20,291 nucleotides of DNA from contig JAAOMT010000790.1 in the NCBI GenBank assembly GCA_016748015.1, positions 13,479 to 33,769 on the forward strand. The letters run 5' to 3'. The notes below the pieces were generated by a model that was given only the letters and a program-made list of their open reading frames with translations, did no database searches and was not told the origin of the DNA. Position 1 is the first letter of the stretch, and every line of letters starts with the position of its first letter. The stretch is from Geosiphon pyriformis (lineage: Eukaryota > Glomeromycota > Glomeromycetes > Archaeosporales > Geosiphonaceae). The position numbers and the translations under genes were made by a program. Positions 9,738 to 18,527 of this stretch are shown here, in pieces.

Positions 9738-9745
9738 TGGTGCTC
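9738..9745 (+). other. Primer binding site of element 1
   Basis: TGGTGCTC begins two bases after the LTR end GTAACA. A tRNA 3' end GAGCACCA would pair with it. Element 2 has the identical octamer at the same spacing. Only in element 1, the sequence TTGGTGCT (9737-9744) has an exact complement AGCACCAA at 9774-9781, so the site could fold back on itself. Confidence 0.75.
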
Positions 9746-9797
9746 CTTGTGAGGTATAATATTACAAAGAATTAGCACCAACAAACACCATCCAAAA

Positions 9798-11798
9798 GTG
9801 GCAGAATCAGAAAACATAGGAGCAAACTATTTAGGATTCATGAAATCCTTATTTCAACACTATTGTCAACACTTGGGATTAAACTACAATCATATATTCA
9901 CCGAATCAGTCTTTAATTTCTACGTCAATGAAAAGATTTTCTCTTTGTTAGAAACACTAGTGAATACTAAATCAGCCAGAGAAACTTTCTACAAAGAATT
10001 AATTCAAAATACCAATCTGCCAACAAATCACAATTTTGCCTCCATCATTACTGAGATCAACAAAAAAATTGAACATCACATCCAACAAAAATATCCAATT
10101 ACTTATGCCAGTAAAGGCAAATAAAAACTATAAACACCAGTAGTAATACCCAAAAGGATACAACCACCTACTTGGAAGAAAACAAGAGTTGAATCACCAA
10201 CTGCTCTATCCTATTACTACACACTGGAAAGCACCATCAATATAACATCAGCAAGCACATCCACATCAAACGCGATATCAACATTTGGACAATTCCTATT
10301 CCAAAGTAAACAAAGAAAAACAGATTTACTAGGACCATACGGTGAATATTTTGAAGGATTTAAGTTGCGATTACCAATACTATCAGGAATTCGATCACTG
10401 CTGTCTCAACCAGACTTTGGAACCACTATCCCATGGAAACTATCTGAAGAAGAAGAGGAAGAAGAATCAGAAGATCAAGAATTTACTTATCAAAACCTGA
10501 TCCTTAAAAACCCAGAATTTGGAATCCCAAACGTTCAAACTCAGCAAGAAAATCCGGAAATCGAAACTCCGAATATTCAAGCACTGCAAAATCAAAAACC
10601 CGAAGTAATTAATCAACACTTACTTCCAGTTATTGTCATTGATCAACCACCAGTTGAACCAATTGGTCAGCCCATCCAAATACCAAACCAACAAAATCAA
10701 CAACCACCCTCAGTATCATCTCAACAACAACAACAACTTCTATTACAGCAACAACAACAAATGGCATACACACCAATTGCAAAGCTTGACAAATTCACCA
10801 GCAAAGAAGATGATGCACAAGTGTGGCTAAACAATGTAGAAAAAACCATTACAGCCAACGAATGGAATGACACCAGAGCCATGCAAGTCATACTTTATTT
10901 TCTCAAGGATATAGCAGATTCATGGTATCAAAGCCTGGTCAACAAACCCCAAGATTTCAACACCTTTAAATTAGAATTTTTGAGATACTTTAGCAATAAC
11001 AACAGCATCAACAGATTAGCCAACACTTTCACTACAATTAAACAAGGAGAAACTGAAGCAGTTATCACATATCTGGGATGCTTCCATAGAAATCTGCAAC
11101 AAATCCAAGCAATTAATGCTAATTATTTCACAGCGCCACAAATTTTCAATCAATTCATCCATGGCCTGTGCAGTAGCATCTTGCAACATGTATGCCCATT
11201 GCATCCAGCCACTCTCCAGAATGCAGTCACACATGCCAGAAATTTCAAATTTGCCAAATTAGAAGCCAATCACACCCACACCATAAACCTAGTGATGAAT
11301 AGATCATCTGAATTGGATTCTAAATTGAAACAATTCAGTGATTCAATTAATCAGAAGTTAGAGGGATACTTAGCTGACAATTGTGCAATTTATCAACCAC
11401 CACAATAATGCAACAATCCAGGAAATGTGAATCATTTCCAAAATCAGTCGCATTCATCATCATCATCAACAGCACCTAATCAGTCATGGCAGCCAGAAAC
11501 ACATGTTTGCCACAACTGTGGTAAACAAAGACATATAAGAGCAGACTGCAGATTTTATAGCAACAATTCACGATTGGAAAATCAATATCAAAACCTCAAT
11601 CACAGATTTCAAACTCCAAATTGTTACTTAAATCAAGATCAAACTACTTACCTGCCAATGACACAGCCATTAATCTATCAACTGTCAGTATATTAACCTC
11701 AAATTTATCAACTGCAGCCACCAGTAATTTATCAGCCACAACCCCAAATAATTTATCAACTCCAATCAATTCAGACACTGCCCCAAAATTCAGTTAAT
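9798..11798 (+). pseudogene. Element 1 gag (N-terminal domain, Retrotrans_gag core, CCHC knuckle), broken
   Basis: Gag builds the virus-like particle and binds the RNA. The frame starts at GTG 9798, where element 2 has ATG, so the start is probably lost. Residues from 9798 to about 10124 resemble the first about 100 residues of element 2 gag (shared QKYPI/EKYPV region). An acidic stretch and a Gln-rich run (about 10717-10761) follow. The gag core runs from about 10761 (AYTPIAKLDKFT, then QVWLNNVE, ILYFLKDIADSWYQ, FIHGL) to 11400. A zinc knuckle C-x2-C-x4-H-x4-C lies at 11508-11549. In-frame stops are TAA 10122, TAA 10131, TAA 11406 and TAA 11694, all within one unshifted frame. The first aligns with a CAA Gln codon of element 2, as a C-to-T change would give. 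Confidence 0.85.
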
Positions 11799-12657
11799 AT
11801 GACATCAGGCCACTCCAGACCTAGAATTACACAAAACTGGAGATCGGCAATAGTTGTCTACCAACTGATCTCCAGTTCTTCTAACTCACCATCAGGATTA
11901 CATTCACAGAATTCGGGTACTGGTACCACTCAAAACCCAAATTCCCAGAACTATTTAAGTCTCCTGATTACTCCAGAAGACGCCACCAATACCAATTCAG
12001 GATCCAACCAACAATTAACACTCACCAGCAATATTCTGCCAGCCACCATCACAGAAGACGAGTCACTCACAGCCATATTCCCATTTGAAATTGAGGAACC
12101 ATCAGGAGTTCTTTTGTTTAACAGAGCCGCTATTGAGGAAAAACCCATCACGGTGATGTACACCAATGCCAAAATTGATGGCCATTCTATCAAGCTCATT
12201 CTTGATAGTGGGTTAGCAAGCAGCATTATCACATGACAACTCATGGACCAATTAGGTTGCCAAGTTAATCGTGCTGCCAGCACCAGAATCATAACAGCTA
12301 ATGGAGCAACCAAAACTCTCATTGGCAAGATTGATGATCTACCCATTGAAATCAATGGCATCACTGTACTAATCAAGGTATTAGTAATGGAAACAACCCA
12401 GTACCAAGCTCATTGGCAACAACTGGTTGTCCAAAACCAACACAATGCTTGACTGGAACACACAAAAACTCCAACTTAGCCAAAACAGCCAATACATGCA
12501 AGTACCAGCCATGTGTGGCCATTTCAAACTTAACAATGTCATGTTATCAATGCTGCTCATCGATTTTGAAGAGGAAAAACCAAAGCCTACTTGGGAGGCA
12601 TACCAAGTATTGTGGGCCGACGTCGAGCACAACAAGCTACCGCCAATTCTAGACTGA
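11799..12657 (+). pseudogene. Element 1 aspartic protease region, broken
   Basis: The retropepsin-like protease matures Gag-Pol. The catalytic triad reads DSG, with Asp at 12204-12206 in LILDSG, followed by SSIIT, the Asn-Gly ITANGATK turn, and the conserved QYQA...NWL...LDWNTQKL segment. A TGA at 12234 follows the active site. About two bases are missing near 12411-12414 (between QYQA and the Gly-Asn-Asn-Trp segment) compared with element 2, which moves the frame from 0 to 1 for the rest of the element. The region ends at TGA 12655. The protein is non-functional as it stands, although the catalytic Asp is retained, unlike in element 2. Confidence 0.82.
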
Positions 12658-13791
12658 GAAAAAAAGAACAATATAAAGGGAAAAGGAACAGAAACAGAAG
12701 AACATACCTGTGAAACCACTATTGACGCCTGGGATAATGATGACAAAAGTGAAGCAATGCCAACCAGCTGAGAAGAAAAAGGGAAAGGAAAAGAGAAAGA
12801 AGAAAACTTATCTGGAAAAGCCGACGAAGCCACAGAAAAAATAACCAGTGACTGGGAAAGAGAATACTTACATAAGCCAGTGAAGGAGCCACCTTACATT
12901 CTCTTAAAATGTTAGAACTGCAAGAAAAAACTCTCTTCCATAGGAGCATGGATTGCACCAGACAAAAACTACTGGACACAAATCCACTAATACTGCAAAC
13001 CATGCCATAGAAAATGCTATGATTACCCAAAACAACAAGGCAAGTGGGACAACGAACCATGTCTTGCTTGCGGTAAACAGTTACTCGACAAAGGAATATA
13101 GAACAATATTCCTGGTCGAAGAGGAATGTGTGACACTTTGTGCCAATACACAATCCTCATCAGTGATTGGGTAAGTTGCAGCACACCAATAACAGCCGTC
13201 TGGCACCGAGCAATCTCTCGCTTAGAAGGTTATCCACATGACAAAGATGAAATCTGGCAAATGGCCAATGCCAAAGTAGAGGGCACTTTGTCCAGTGAAA
13301 TTCTGGAGATCAAGAACAACCCTCCAGAACCAACAGACATTGTTTTGGTTCTCAACCTGGATGCCTTTCTCAACTTAGAAAACAGCCCAGAAGAATTTCA
13401 TGAACACTATCAGAACTTAGCACCCACCAGAAAAGAGCAGGAACAAAGATTGAAAGAAATAAACACTTGACTATGTGACTATTGTTTGATTCCATGTGAC
13501 TTTCAATATTGTAATAAGTGTGACCTCATTTACAATCCACCACCACGCATAATCTACATGATCTCCGAAGAGAAAGAACCAATTAGCAGCTGTACATTGG
13601 AATTGAAATTGGAATCGATTTTCAATTCCAATTCAAACTCCGACAAGAACAATGATGAAAACACCGGTTCCAGCTCCATTCAAAATGGCATTAACAATGA
13701 CAACAATTCCAACTCAGATTTAAACTCTGATTTAAACTACGAACAATATATTGCACTCTCTGATCTCACTAAAGAACAGAAACTAAAATAG
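12658..13791 (+). pseudogene. Element 1 Cys-rich (zinc-finger-like) domain between protease and dUTPase, broken
   Basis: After an acidic, Lys/Glu-rich linker (to about 12890), frame 1 carries Cys pairs: a C-x2-C at about 12910-12921, YCKPCH near 12991, CLACG near 13060, then CDTLCQY near 13126. A helical stretch follows (13180-13470) and a second cluster LCDYCLIPC...YCNKC (13471-13520), before an Asn/Ser-rich linker. The same Cys spacing is seen in element 2 at 19521-20120, so the domain is a real, conserved part of these elements. It resembles tandem treble-clef or LIM-like fingers, but I do not recognise a named family. Stops are TGA 12769, TAG 12913, TAA 12988, TAG 13099, TGA 13468 and TAG 13789. 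Confidence 0.7.
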
Positions 13792-14212
13792 TTCAGTAAT
13801 AATAATGAGGGTATTATGCCAGAATGTGCACATGATACTAATGCTGGGTTCGATCTAAGATATCTAGAAAAAAATGCCATCAAATTGGAACCACATTCAT
13901 GCACCTGCATTGATCTGAAAATAGTGCTGGAAATTCCAGCAACAACAATGGTTTAATTAGCATTTAGGAGTAGTTTAGCAAAAAGAGGAATTAATATAAG
14001 AGGAGGAATAATTGATGTGGGATATGTAGAAAATATCATCATTATAATACAAAATGACTCAGAAAAGGCCTATATAATAGAGCCCAATAAAAAGATAGCA
14101 CAGGCAATATTTTTACCTCTGATTAGAGTAGCTCAGTTGGTATCAGTGGGAAAGAGAGAGGAATTAGGGATAACAGCAAGAGGAATACAGGGATTTGGGT
14201 CAATGGGTAGAA
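13792..14212 (+). pseudogene. Element 1 dUTPase domain, broken by one stop
   Basis: dUTPase hydrolyses dUTP to dUMP and limits uracil incorporation into new cDNA. The five trimeric-dUTPase motifs are visible in order: motif 1 PECAHDTNAGFDLR (from 13819); motif 2 RSSLAKRG (from about 13966); motif 3 GGIIDVGY with the catalytic-type Asp (about 14002-14022); motif 4 KIAQAIFLPL; and motif 5 RGIQGFGSMGR (about 14179-14212). The length of about 140 residues is normal. TAA at 13954 lies just before motif 2, where Gln is typical, so CAA to TAA is likely. Motif 1 has Asn for the usual Asp, and motif 5 has Met for the usual Thr. The domain sits between the Cys-rich region and RT in the same frame, so it is part of Pol and not a captured host gene with its own start. 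Confidence 0.88.
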
Positions 14213-15834
14213 TAGATGTACCAGTTAATATGGCGGAAGAAGAAATTGTTGGCCAAGGAGAAATTATCTCAACCAGTCAAGCTATTTCTATTCCACCATA
14301 TAGCCAGTACATGTTAGCAATAGAAAGGAAGGAAAAAAAGCAAGAACAGATTTTTGAAGCTGAAGCAAACCTTTGTGAATCAGAAAAGATTGGACTAAGC
14401 AATCTTCACATACCAGCTAAAAGCTATAGCTGCATAAAAATTCTCATCTACAACAACATTGGCAATGTCATCAACATACCAAAAAGAACCACCATCGGAT
14501 ATTTAACCACAGAAATAGAAGACCAACCATCAAACTCCATTCCAGATTTTCCACAGCTTTGTGGATATGTTGATATAACATCACAAATGATATATAAACA
14601 AAGCAAATGTTATTTGCTCCAATCAGAACAATTGGAACAAATGAATATGAGAAACTTGGATCCACTCCAAAGTATGCAACTTAAGATGTTGCTCAACAAT
14701 TTCAATGACATCTTTGCCAACAAAAATGAGTTTGGCCAAACTGATATTATCCAGCATCAGATCAAGACTAGAGATGCAATGCCAATTAAACAAAGAGAAT
14801 ACAGAATACCACCAGCTAGCCACGAGATTATCTGGCAAGAAATAAACTGAATGCTTGACAATGGGCTAATTCAGCCATCAATGAGCCCATGGTCATTACC
14901 AGTAGTACTCATTCATAAAAAGAATAGAAAAATCTGCTTTTGTGTGGATTATAGAAAACTCAATGGAGTAACTCGTGGAGATAGCTACCTCATTCCATGG
15001 ATCCAAGAATTATTCAATGCTTTTGGTGGAAACAAATAGTTTTCAATATTAGATCTGGACAGTGGTTACTGGCAAGTAGCCATGGATCCAGCTGACAAAG
15101 AAAAGACAGCATTCACCACCAGAGAAAGGAATTTTGAATTTGAAGTAATGTCATTTGACTTAACCAACGCACCAGCCACTTTCCAAAGGCTAATAGAAAT
15201 TGTTTATATGGGCTTATTGTGGAAATCAGTAGTTGTATACTTAGATAACACCAATGTATTCTCAAAAACATTTGATAATCATCTTCATAATCTTCAACAA
15301 GTGTTTGAAAGACTAAGAAGAACAGGATTAAAGTTAAATGCAACAAAGTGTTTTTCAGCAAAACAGAACTAAAATTTTTAGGACACATAGTCAGCAAAGA
15401 TGGCATCAAAACGGATCCAGAAAAAATAGAGATAGTAAAGAACTTTTCAGTGCCAACAAATATAACAGAACTGAAATCATTCTTGGAATTTGCCAGCTAC
15501 TATCAACATTTTATCAAGAACTTTTCTAAGATAGTGCAGCCACTCAACCAACTGCAAACCAAGAATACAAAATATGAATGGACAGAAAGTCAACAAGAAG
15601 CTTTTGATATTCTGAGAAGAAAGCTCATTTAAGCTCTAGTACTAATCTATCCAGATCACAGCAAACTATTCATCATCACCACTGATGCATCTGGCCAAGC
15701 ATTGGAAGCAGTACTATCTCAGAGAGGACCAGATGACAGAGAATATCCAGTAGCATATGCCAGCAGAGATTTAACACCAGCCGAAAAGAACTATGGAACA
15801 CTGGAACAAGAACACTTAGCAATATACTGGGCAG
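14213..15834 (+). pseudogene. Element 1 reverse transcriptase and truncated RNase H
   Basis: After a linker, the pre-RT segment (FNDIFA, then EFGQTDIIQHQI and PIKQREYRIPP) leads into RT: LPVVLIHKKN, CVDYRKLN, LDLDSGYWQVAM with the first catalytic Asp, FDLTNAPATFQRL, and YLDN at 15238-15249 in place of the YLDD active site. The connection and RNase H follow: FLGHIVSKDGIK, then TTDASG and LEQEHLAIYWAV, the Asp and Glu positions of the active site. Stops are TGA 14848 (Arg expected), TAG 15037 (Trp expected) and TAA 15630. One T is missing in the T-run at 15351-15355, which shifts the frame from 1 to 0. Coding similarity stops at 15834, about 45 residues into RNase H, at the LTR of element 2. 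Confidence 0.9.
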
Positions 15835-16039
15835 TGTTACCAATAGAATTTTAGCTATTAATTAGCATAAAATTACCCTTATAATTCCTATAATTCATTA
15901 GTATATTAATATTATTTCAAATTATTATTTATTATTTAATCAATTATCACATATCACGATTCAAGTAAAATAATCTAATTAGTATAACAGAAAGTAAGAT
16001 GATCAAATTACACAATACTCTGAACTTTGTAACATTCAA

Positions 16040-16202
16040 AAATTTGCTGAAATTTACAGAAATTCGCCGAAATTTATAAGAAATTTGCCGAAATTTACAG
16101 AAATTCGCTGAAATTATGAATAGTTCACCCAAATTAATCAATAGTTCAGTGAAATAACTTGTAGTTCATCAAAATGTATCTTTAGTTTGCTGGAATTTGG
16201 GC
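16040..16202. repeat. Eight-unit 20/21-bp tandem array with AAATT tracts every 10 bp
   Basis: Unit starts are 16040, 16060, 16081, 16101, 16121, 16142, 16162 and 16183. The first four units consist of two 10-mers each, with AAATT at 16040, 16050, 16060, 16070, 16081, 16091, 16101 and 16111. The last four begin TAGTTCA or TAGTTTG and keep an A-rich tract about 10 bp later. The array lies about 50 bp upstream of the TATA box. The 10-bp phasing of AAATTT tracts is the pattern of intrinsically curved DNA. Confidence 0.85.
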
Positions 16203-16248
16203 AAAGAAAAAAAAGTGCAAGTTCATAAACTAGTATTACAACAAGTTG

Positions 16249-16256
16249 TATAAAAG
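16249..16256 (+). promoter_or_regulatory. TATA box of the element 2 LTR
   Basis: TATAAAAG matches the eukaryotic TATA consensus, lies downstream of the tandem array and 84 nt upstream of AATAAA. A short perfect hairpin (AGAAGAG at 16255-16261, CTCTTCT at 16267-16273, loop of 5) immediately follows and might lie at or near the 5' end of the RNA. Confidence 0.65.
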
Positions 16257-16332
16257 AAGAGCTTTTCTCTTCTAGAAAATGTATCTTACTTTAGATTTAT
16301 TACTTAGAACCATTTCTACACACATAAAAAGA

Positions 16333-16338
16333 AATAAA
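16333..16338 (+). terminator. Polyadenylation signal AATAAA in the element 2 LTR
   Basis: AATAAA lies 84 nt after the start of the TATA box, matching the 86-nt spacing in the other LTR. It would function in the 3' LTR copy of the element. Confidence 0.5.
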
Positions 16339-16489
16339 TACCAAATAATTTGAAAAACCAAATTCTTTAATTATTGCTCTTGGAAAATCCCCAAAAACCA
16401 ACTAACATTTCGAAATTGATTAGCTACCAATTTCAGTAAACTGTTAGTGACTTCAGGTCTGGATAGAAAACGTTTCTCTTGATAAAATT

Positions 16490-16531
16490 CTATTTCTTTT
16501 ACATTTCTTTTATTTTCTTTTATTTTTCTTA
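16490..16531 (+). other. T-rich tract in U5 of the element 2 LTR
   Basis: TTTCTTTTA-type repeats over about 42 nt correspond in position to the tract at 9342-9401 in the element 1 LTR. The conserved position hints at a role in the RNA; the function is unknown. Confidence 0.45.
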
Positions 16532-16559
16532 CTATAATCATTAGGGTAGCCTACAGACA

Positions 16560-16672
16560 AGATTCCTGTAGAAGAGTTGACTTTTACAGCAAAGTAATTA
16601 CACATTTTTAGTAAGCTTCCAGATGAGCAATTCTTGGGAAAGAGTTGACATTTACTACAATGTAACTACACA
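16560..16672 (+). repeat. Imperfect direct repeat of about 45 bp in U5, 68-bp offset
   Basis: The segment 16560-16604 (containing AAGAGTTGACTTTTACAGC) recurs at 16628-16672 (AAGAGTTGACATTTACTAC), each followed by a GTAA-TACACA string. Identity is roughly 75-80% by eye. The element 1 LTR has a looser counterpart at the same place (ATTGAGGAT near 9418 and again near 9499), so duplication in U5 may be a shared trait. Confidence 0.65.
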
Positions 16673-16849
16673 AAGCAATTGGCAAGGAATTGGCCATTCC
16701 ACTTATAAGCCCAGCAGTTCAAATTATAGAAGATAATTTGAAGATAAATTCAGTTATTGGAGGTTCAACTACTTCCTGAAAACGTGAATTCACAGCAAAT
16801 CAACATTACCAACATTTAAGAAAAGAGACCAAAAACCTCCAGTAACATT

Positions 16850-16857
16850 TGGTGCTC
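16850..16857 (+). other. Primer binding site of element 2
   Basis: TGGTGCTC starts two bases after the LTR end, identical to element 1. Both elements therefore probably use the same tRNA primer, with a 3' end GAGCACCA. Its identity cannot be told from eight bases. Confidence 0.75.
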
Positions 16858-16892
16858 TCCCACGGAAATAACACAGCAACAACAAATTCAAA

Positions 16893-18527
16893 ATGGCGAC
16901 CACACCAGACACAGCAACTCTAGAGTATTACCAGTCAATATACACTTACTGCAAGCAAAGATTCAACATTCCAGACAGAATTGAAATTGTAAAGAAATCA
17001 GTATACCAATATATTGAAAACCACATCAACAATTATCTTTTTGGAAACTACAACATTTCAGAAGTTAGAAGCAACCTCTACAATAATTTAGTGCATCATT
17101 CACATTTGGGAACAGAAGACCTGAACAGTGAAACATTTGCTACCTATTTCCAAGAACTTAATTTTAATATTATTAAGTATTGTGAAGAAAAATACCCAGT
17201 ACAGTCTAAATACTCTTTTGACTTTGAATCAGAGACAGAAACAAGCAATAAAGGCAAACAAAGATTGAAGCAATACTCAAGAACTACTCCAAACACTCCA
17301 ACACTACAAAAGACAACTGCCAAACACTTGTAAACACCTAAACAAGGAACCAGTGTCAAATTACCACTTTCTATTACACTATTTCCAATTTCACTTGTTC
17401 AACCACAAACACCAAGTTCATCATTTAGCCGTTTTTCCAGACCAAAAGATTTTCAGTCACCTAGAAATCCTACTCAACAGCAGGAACCAATATCAACAAG
17501 TGCCAATATCATTAATTACTTACAGGAAAACGAAAGTAATCACTCAGAAAGCTTGGAAAGTAAAAAAACTGAATCAGAACCAGAAGAAATTCCAGAAAAC
17601 AAAAAAAAAATGGCAACTGCTTACATTGCAAAAATCCCAGAATTCACTGGTGAAGACAATGATACCAGTCCCCAAGAATGGCTTGACAAAGTTCAAAAAG
17701 CAGGAGATGCAAATAGTTGGATTGCAGCAAGAATGCTCAAAGCAATTCCTTACTTTCTCCAAGGAACAGCAGGAGAATGGTTTGAAAATTTAGAAGAACC
17801 ATTTGAAAACTGGCAAGCATTCAAAGATGCTTTTTTACAACAATTTACTGACAACAATACCTCTATCACTCTCAGAAACCGCTTTTGCAATATCAAACAA
17901 GAAACATCTGAATCTGTTATGACCTATCTTGGAAGATTTAACAAACTTCTCAGACGAATCCGACAATTAGAAACCAATGACTACTATTCTGATGCTCAAA
18001 TTCTGGATCAGTTTATAGCAGGGTTAAAAGACAAACTGATTAAGAAAGTCTGTCCACATGCTCCAGCAGACTTAGCAACTGCTATTAGACATGCAAAGAG
18101 CTATGAAATGGCAATGGAAGAAGCAAATCACACCAAGCTTGTAAACCTTGCAATTGGAGAAACCAGCTCAGTGGCTGAAAAGAAGATAAATCAACTCACA
18201 AAAAAAGTTGAAAGCTACTTCACAAACCAACAACAACAGCAACAACAACCACAAAGATATCAACCCCCACAACGACGCAACCAAAACAATTTTGGATCAT
18301 TATCTAACAACCAATCTCAAAATTGTTATTATTGTGGAATTCCAAAACACTGGAAACGAGATTGTAGGAAATTACAAAGAGACCAACAAAACAGGAGTAA
18401 TCAACATTACTCTTCACTACAACAATCCTATTACCAATCTCCACTACCAACTTATTATTCACCAAGACCACAAAATCAAAACAGTTACTATCCACCAGCT
18501 CCACAATCAATGCAGCAACAATATTAG
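16893..18527 (+). pseudogene. Element 2 gag (novel N-terminal domain, Retrotrans_gag core, CCHC knuckle)
   Basis: ATG 16893 opens a frame that continues through the whole element. The N-terminal about 110 residues (from MATTPDT, with YTYCKQRFN and KYCEEKYPV) resemble the start of element 1 gag but match no family I know. A Ser/Thr/Pro-rich linker follows, then the gag core from about 17610 (TAYIAKIPEFTG, PQEWLDKVQKA, IPYFLQGTAGEWFENL, QFIAGLKDKL). A Gln run (about 18228-18250) and a zinc knuckle C-x2-C-x4-H-x4-C (18324-18365) end it, with a Gln/Tyr-rich tail. TAA 17331 splits the N-terminal domain from the gag core and TAG 18525 ends the Gln-rich tail; the frame is open on both sides of each. 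The stops could be decay, or the first could separate two translated products. Confidence 0.82.

Larger units (their letters stand above)
8915..15834 (+). mobile_element. Element 1: decayed Ty3/gypsy-type LTR retrotransposon, 3' part displaced by element 2
   Basis: The order is LTR, primer binding site, gag with a CCHC knuckle, aspartic protease, Cys-rich region, dUTPase, reverse transcriptase and RNase H. This PR-RT-RH order and the RT motifs are those of Ty3/gypsy elements. The coding frame starts at 9798 (GTG where the related element 2 has ATG). It is broken by 16 in-frame stops and by frameshifts near 12411 and 15351. The RT box reads YLDN instead of YLDD. The element stops abruptly inside RNase H at 15834, where the LTR of element 2 begins. 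The rest of RNase H, the integrase and the 3' LTR are expected beyond the window, downstream of element 2. Confidence 0.9.
15835..16847 (+). repeat. 5' LTR of element 2 (about 1013 bp)
   Basis: It starts TGTTAC exactly where RNase H coding similarity of element 1 ends, and finishes GTAACA two bases before the primer binding site. Internal landmarks are a helically spaced array (16040-16202), TATAAAAG (16249), AATAAA (16333), a T-rich tract (about 16490-16531) and a long imperfect direct repeat (16560-16672). The layout mirrors the element 1 LTR although most of the sequence differs. Confidence 0.8.

Noticed and set aside
10131-10133. TAA after Leu and before Thr-Pro, resembling the Leu-stop-Thr-Pro of element 2 at 17331, as if a readthrough stop were conserved.
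   Set aside because: A better alignment matches the element 1 segment SKGK-stop-KL with NKGKQRL of element 2 (about 17248-17271), so the stops are not homologous; the first one aligns with a CAA Gln codon.
12381-13153. Long minus-strand frames (150 and 144 codons) across the protease and Cys-rich region.
   Set aside because: They overlap the conserved plus-strand Pol and give Ser/Phe/Leu-rich antisense products, the shadow of Lys/Glu-rich sense codons.
15947-16141. Minus-strand frame with a repeated Phe-Arg-Ile-Ser pattern.
   Set aside because: It is the translation of the 10-bp tandem array in the LTR, not a gene.
16040-16202. CRISPR-like array suggested by regular spacing.
   Set aside because: Units are contiguous 20/21-bp tandem repeats without unique spacers, inside an LTR of a eukaryotic retrotransposon.
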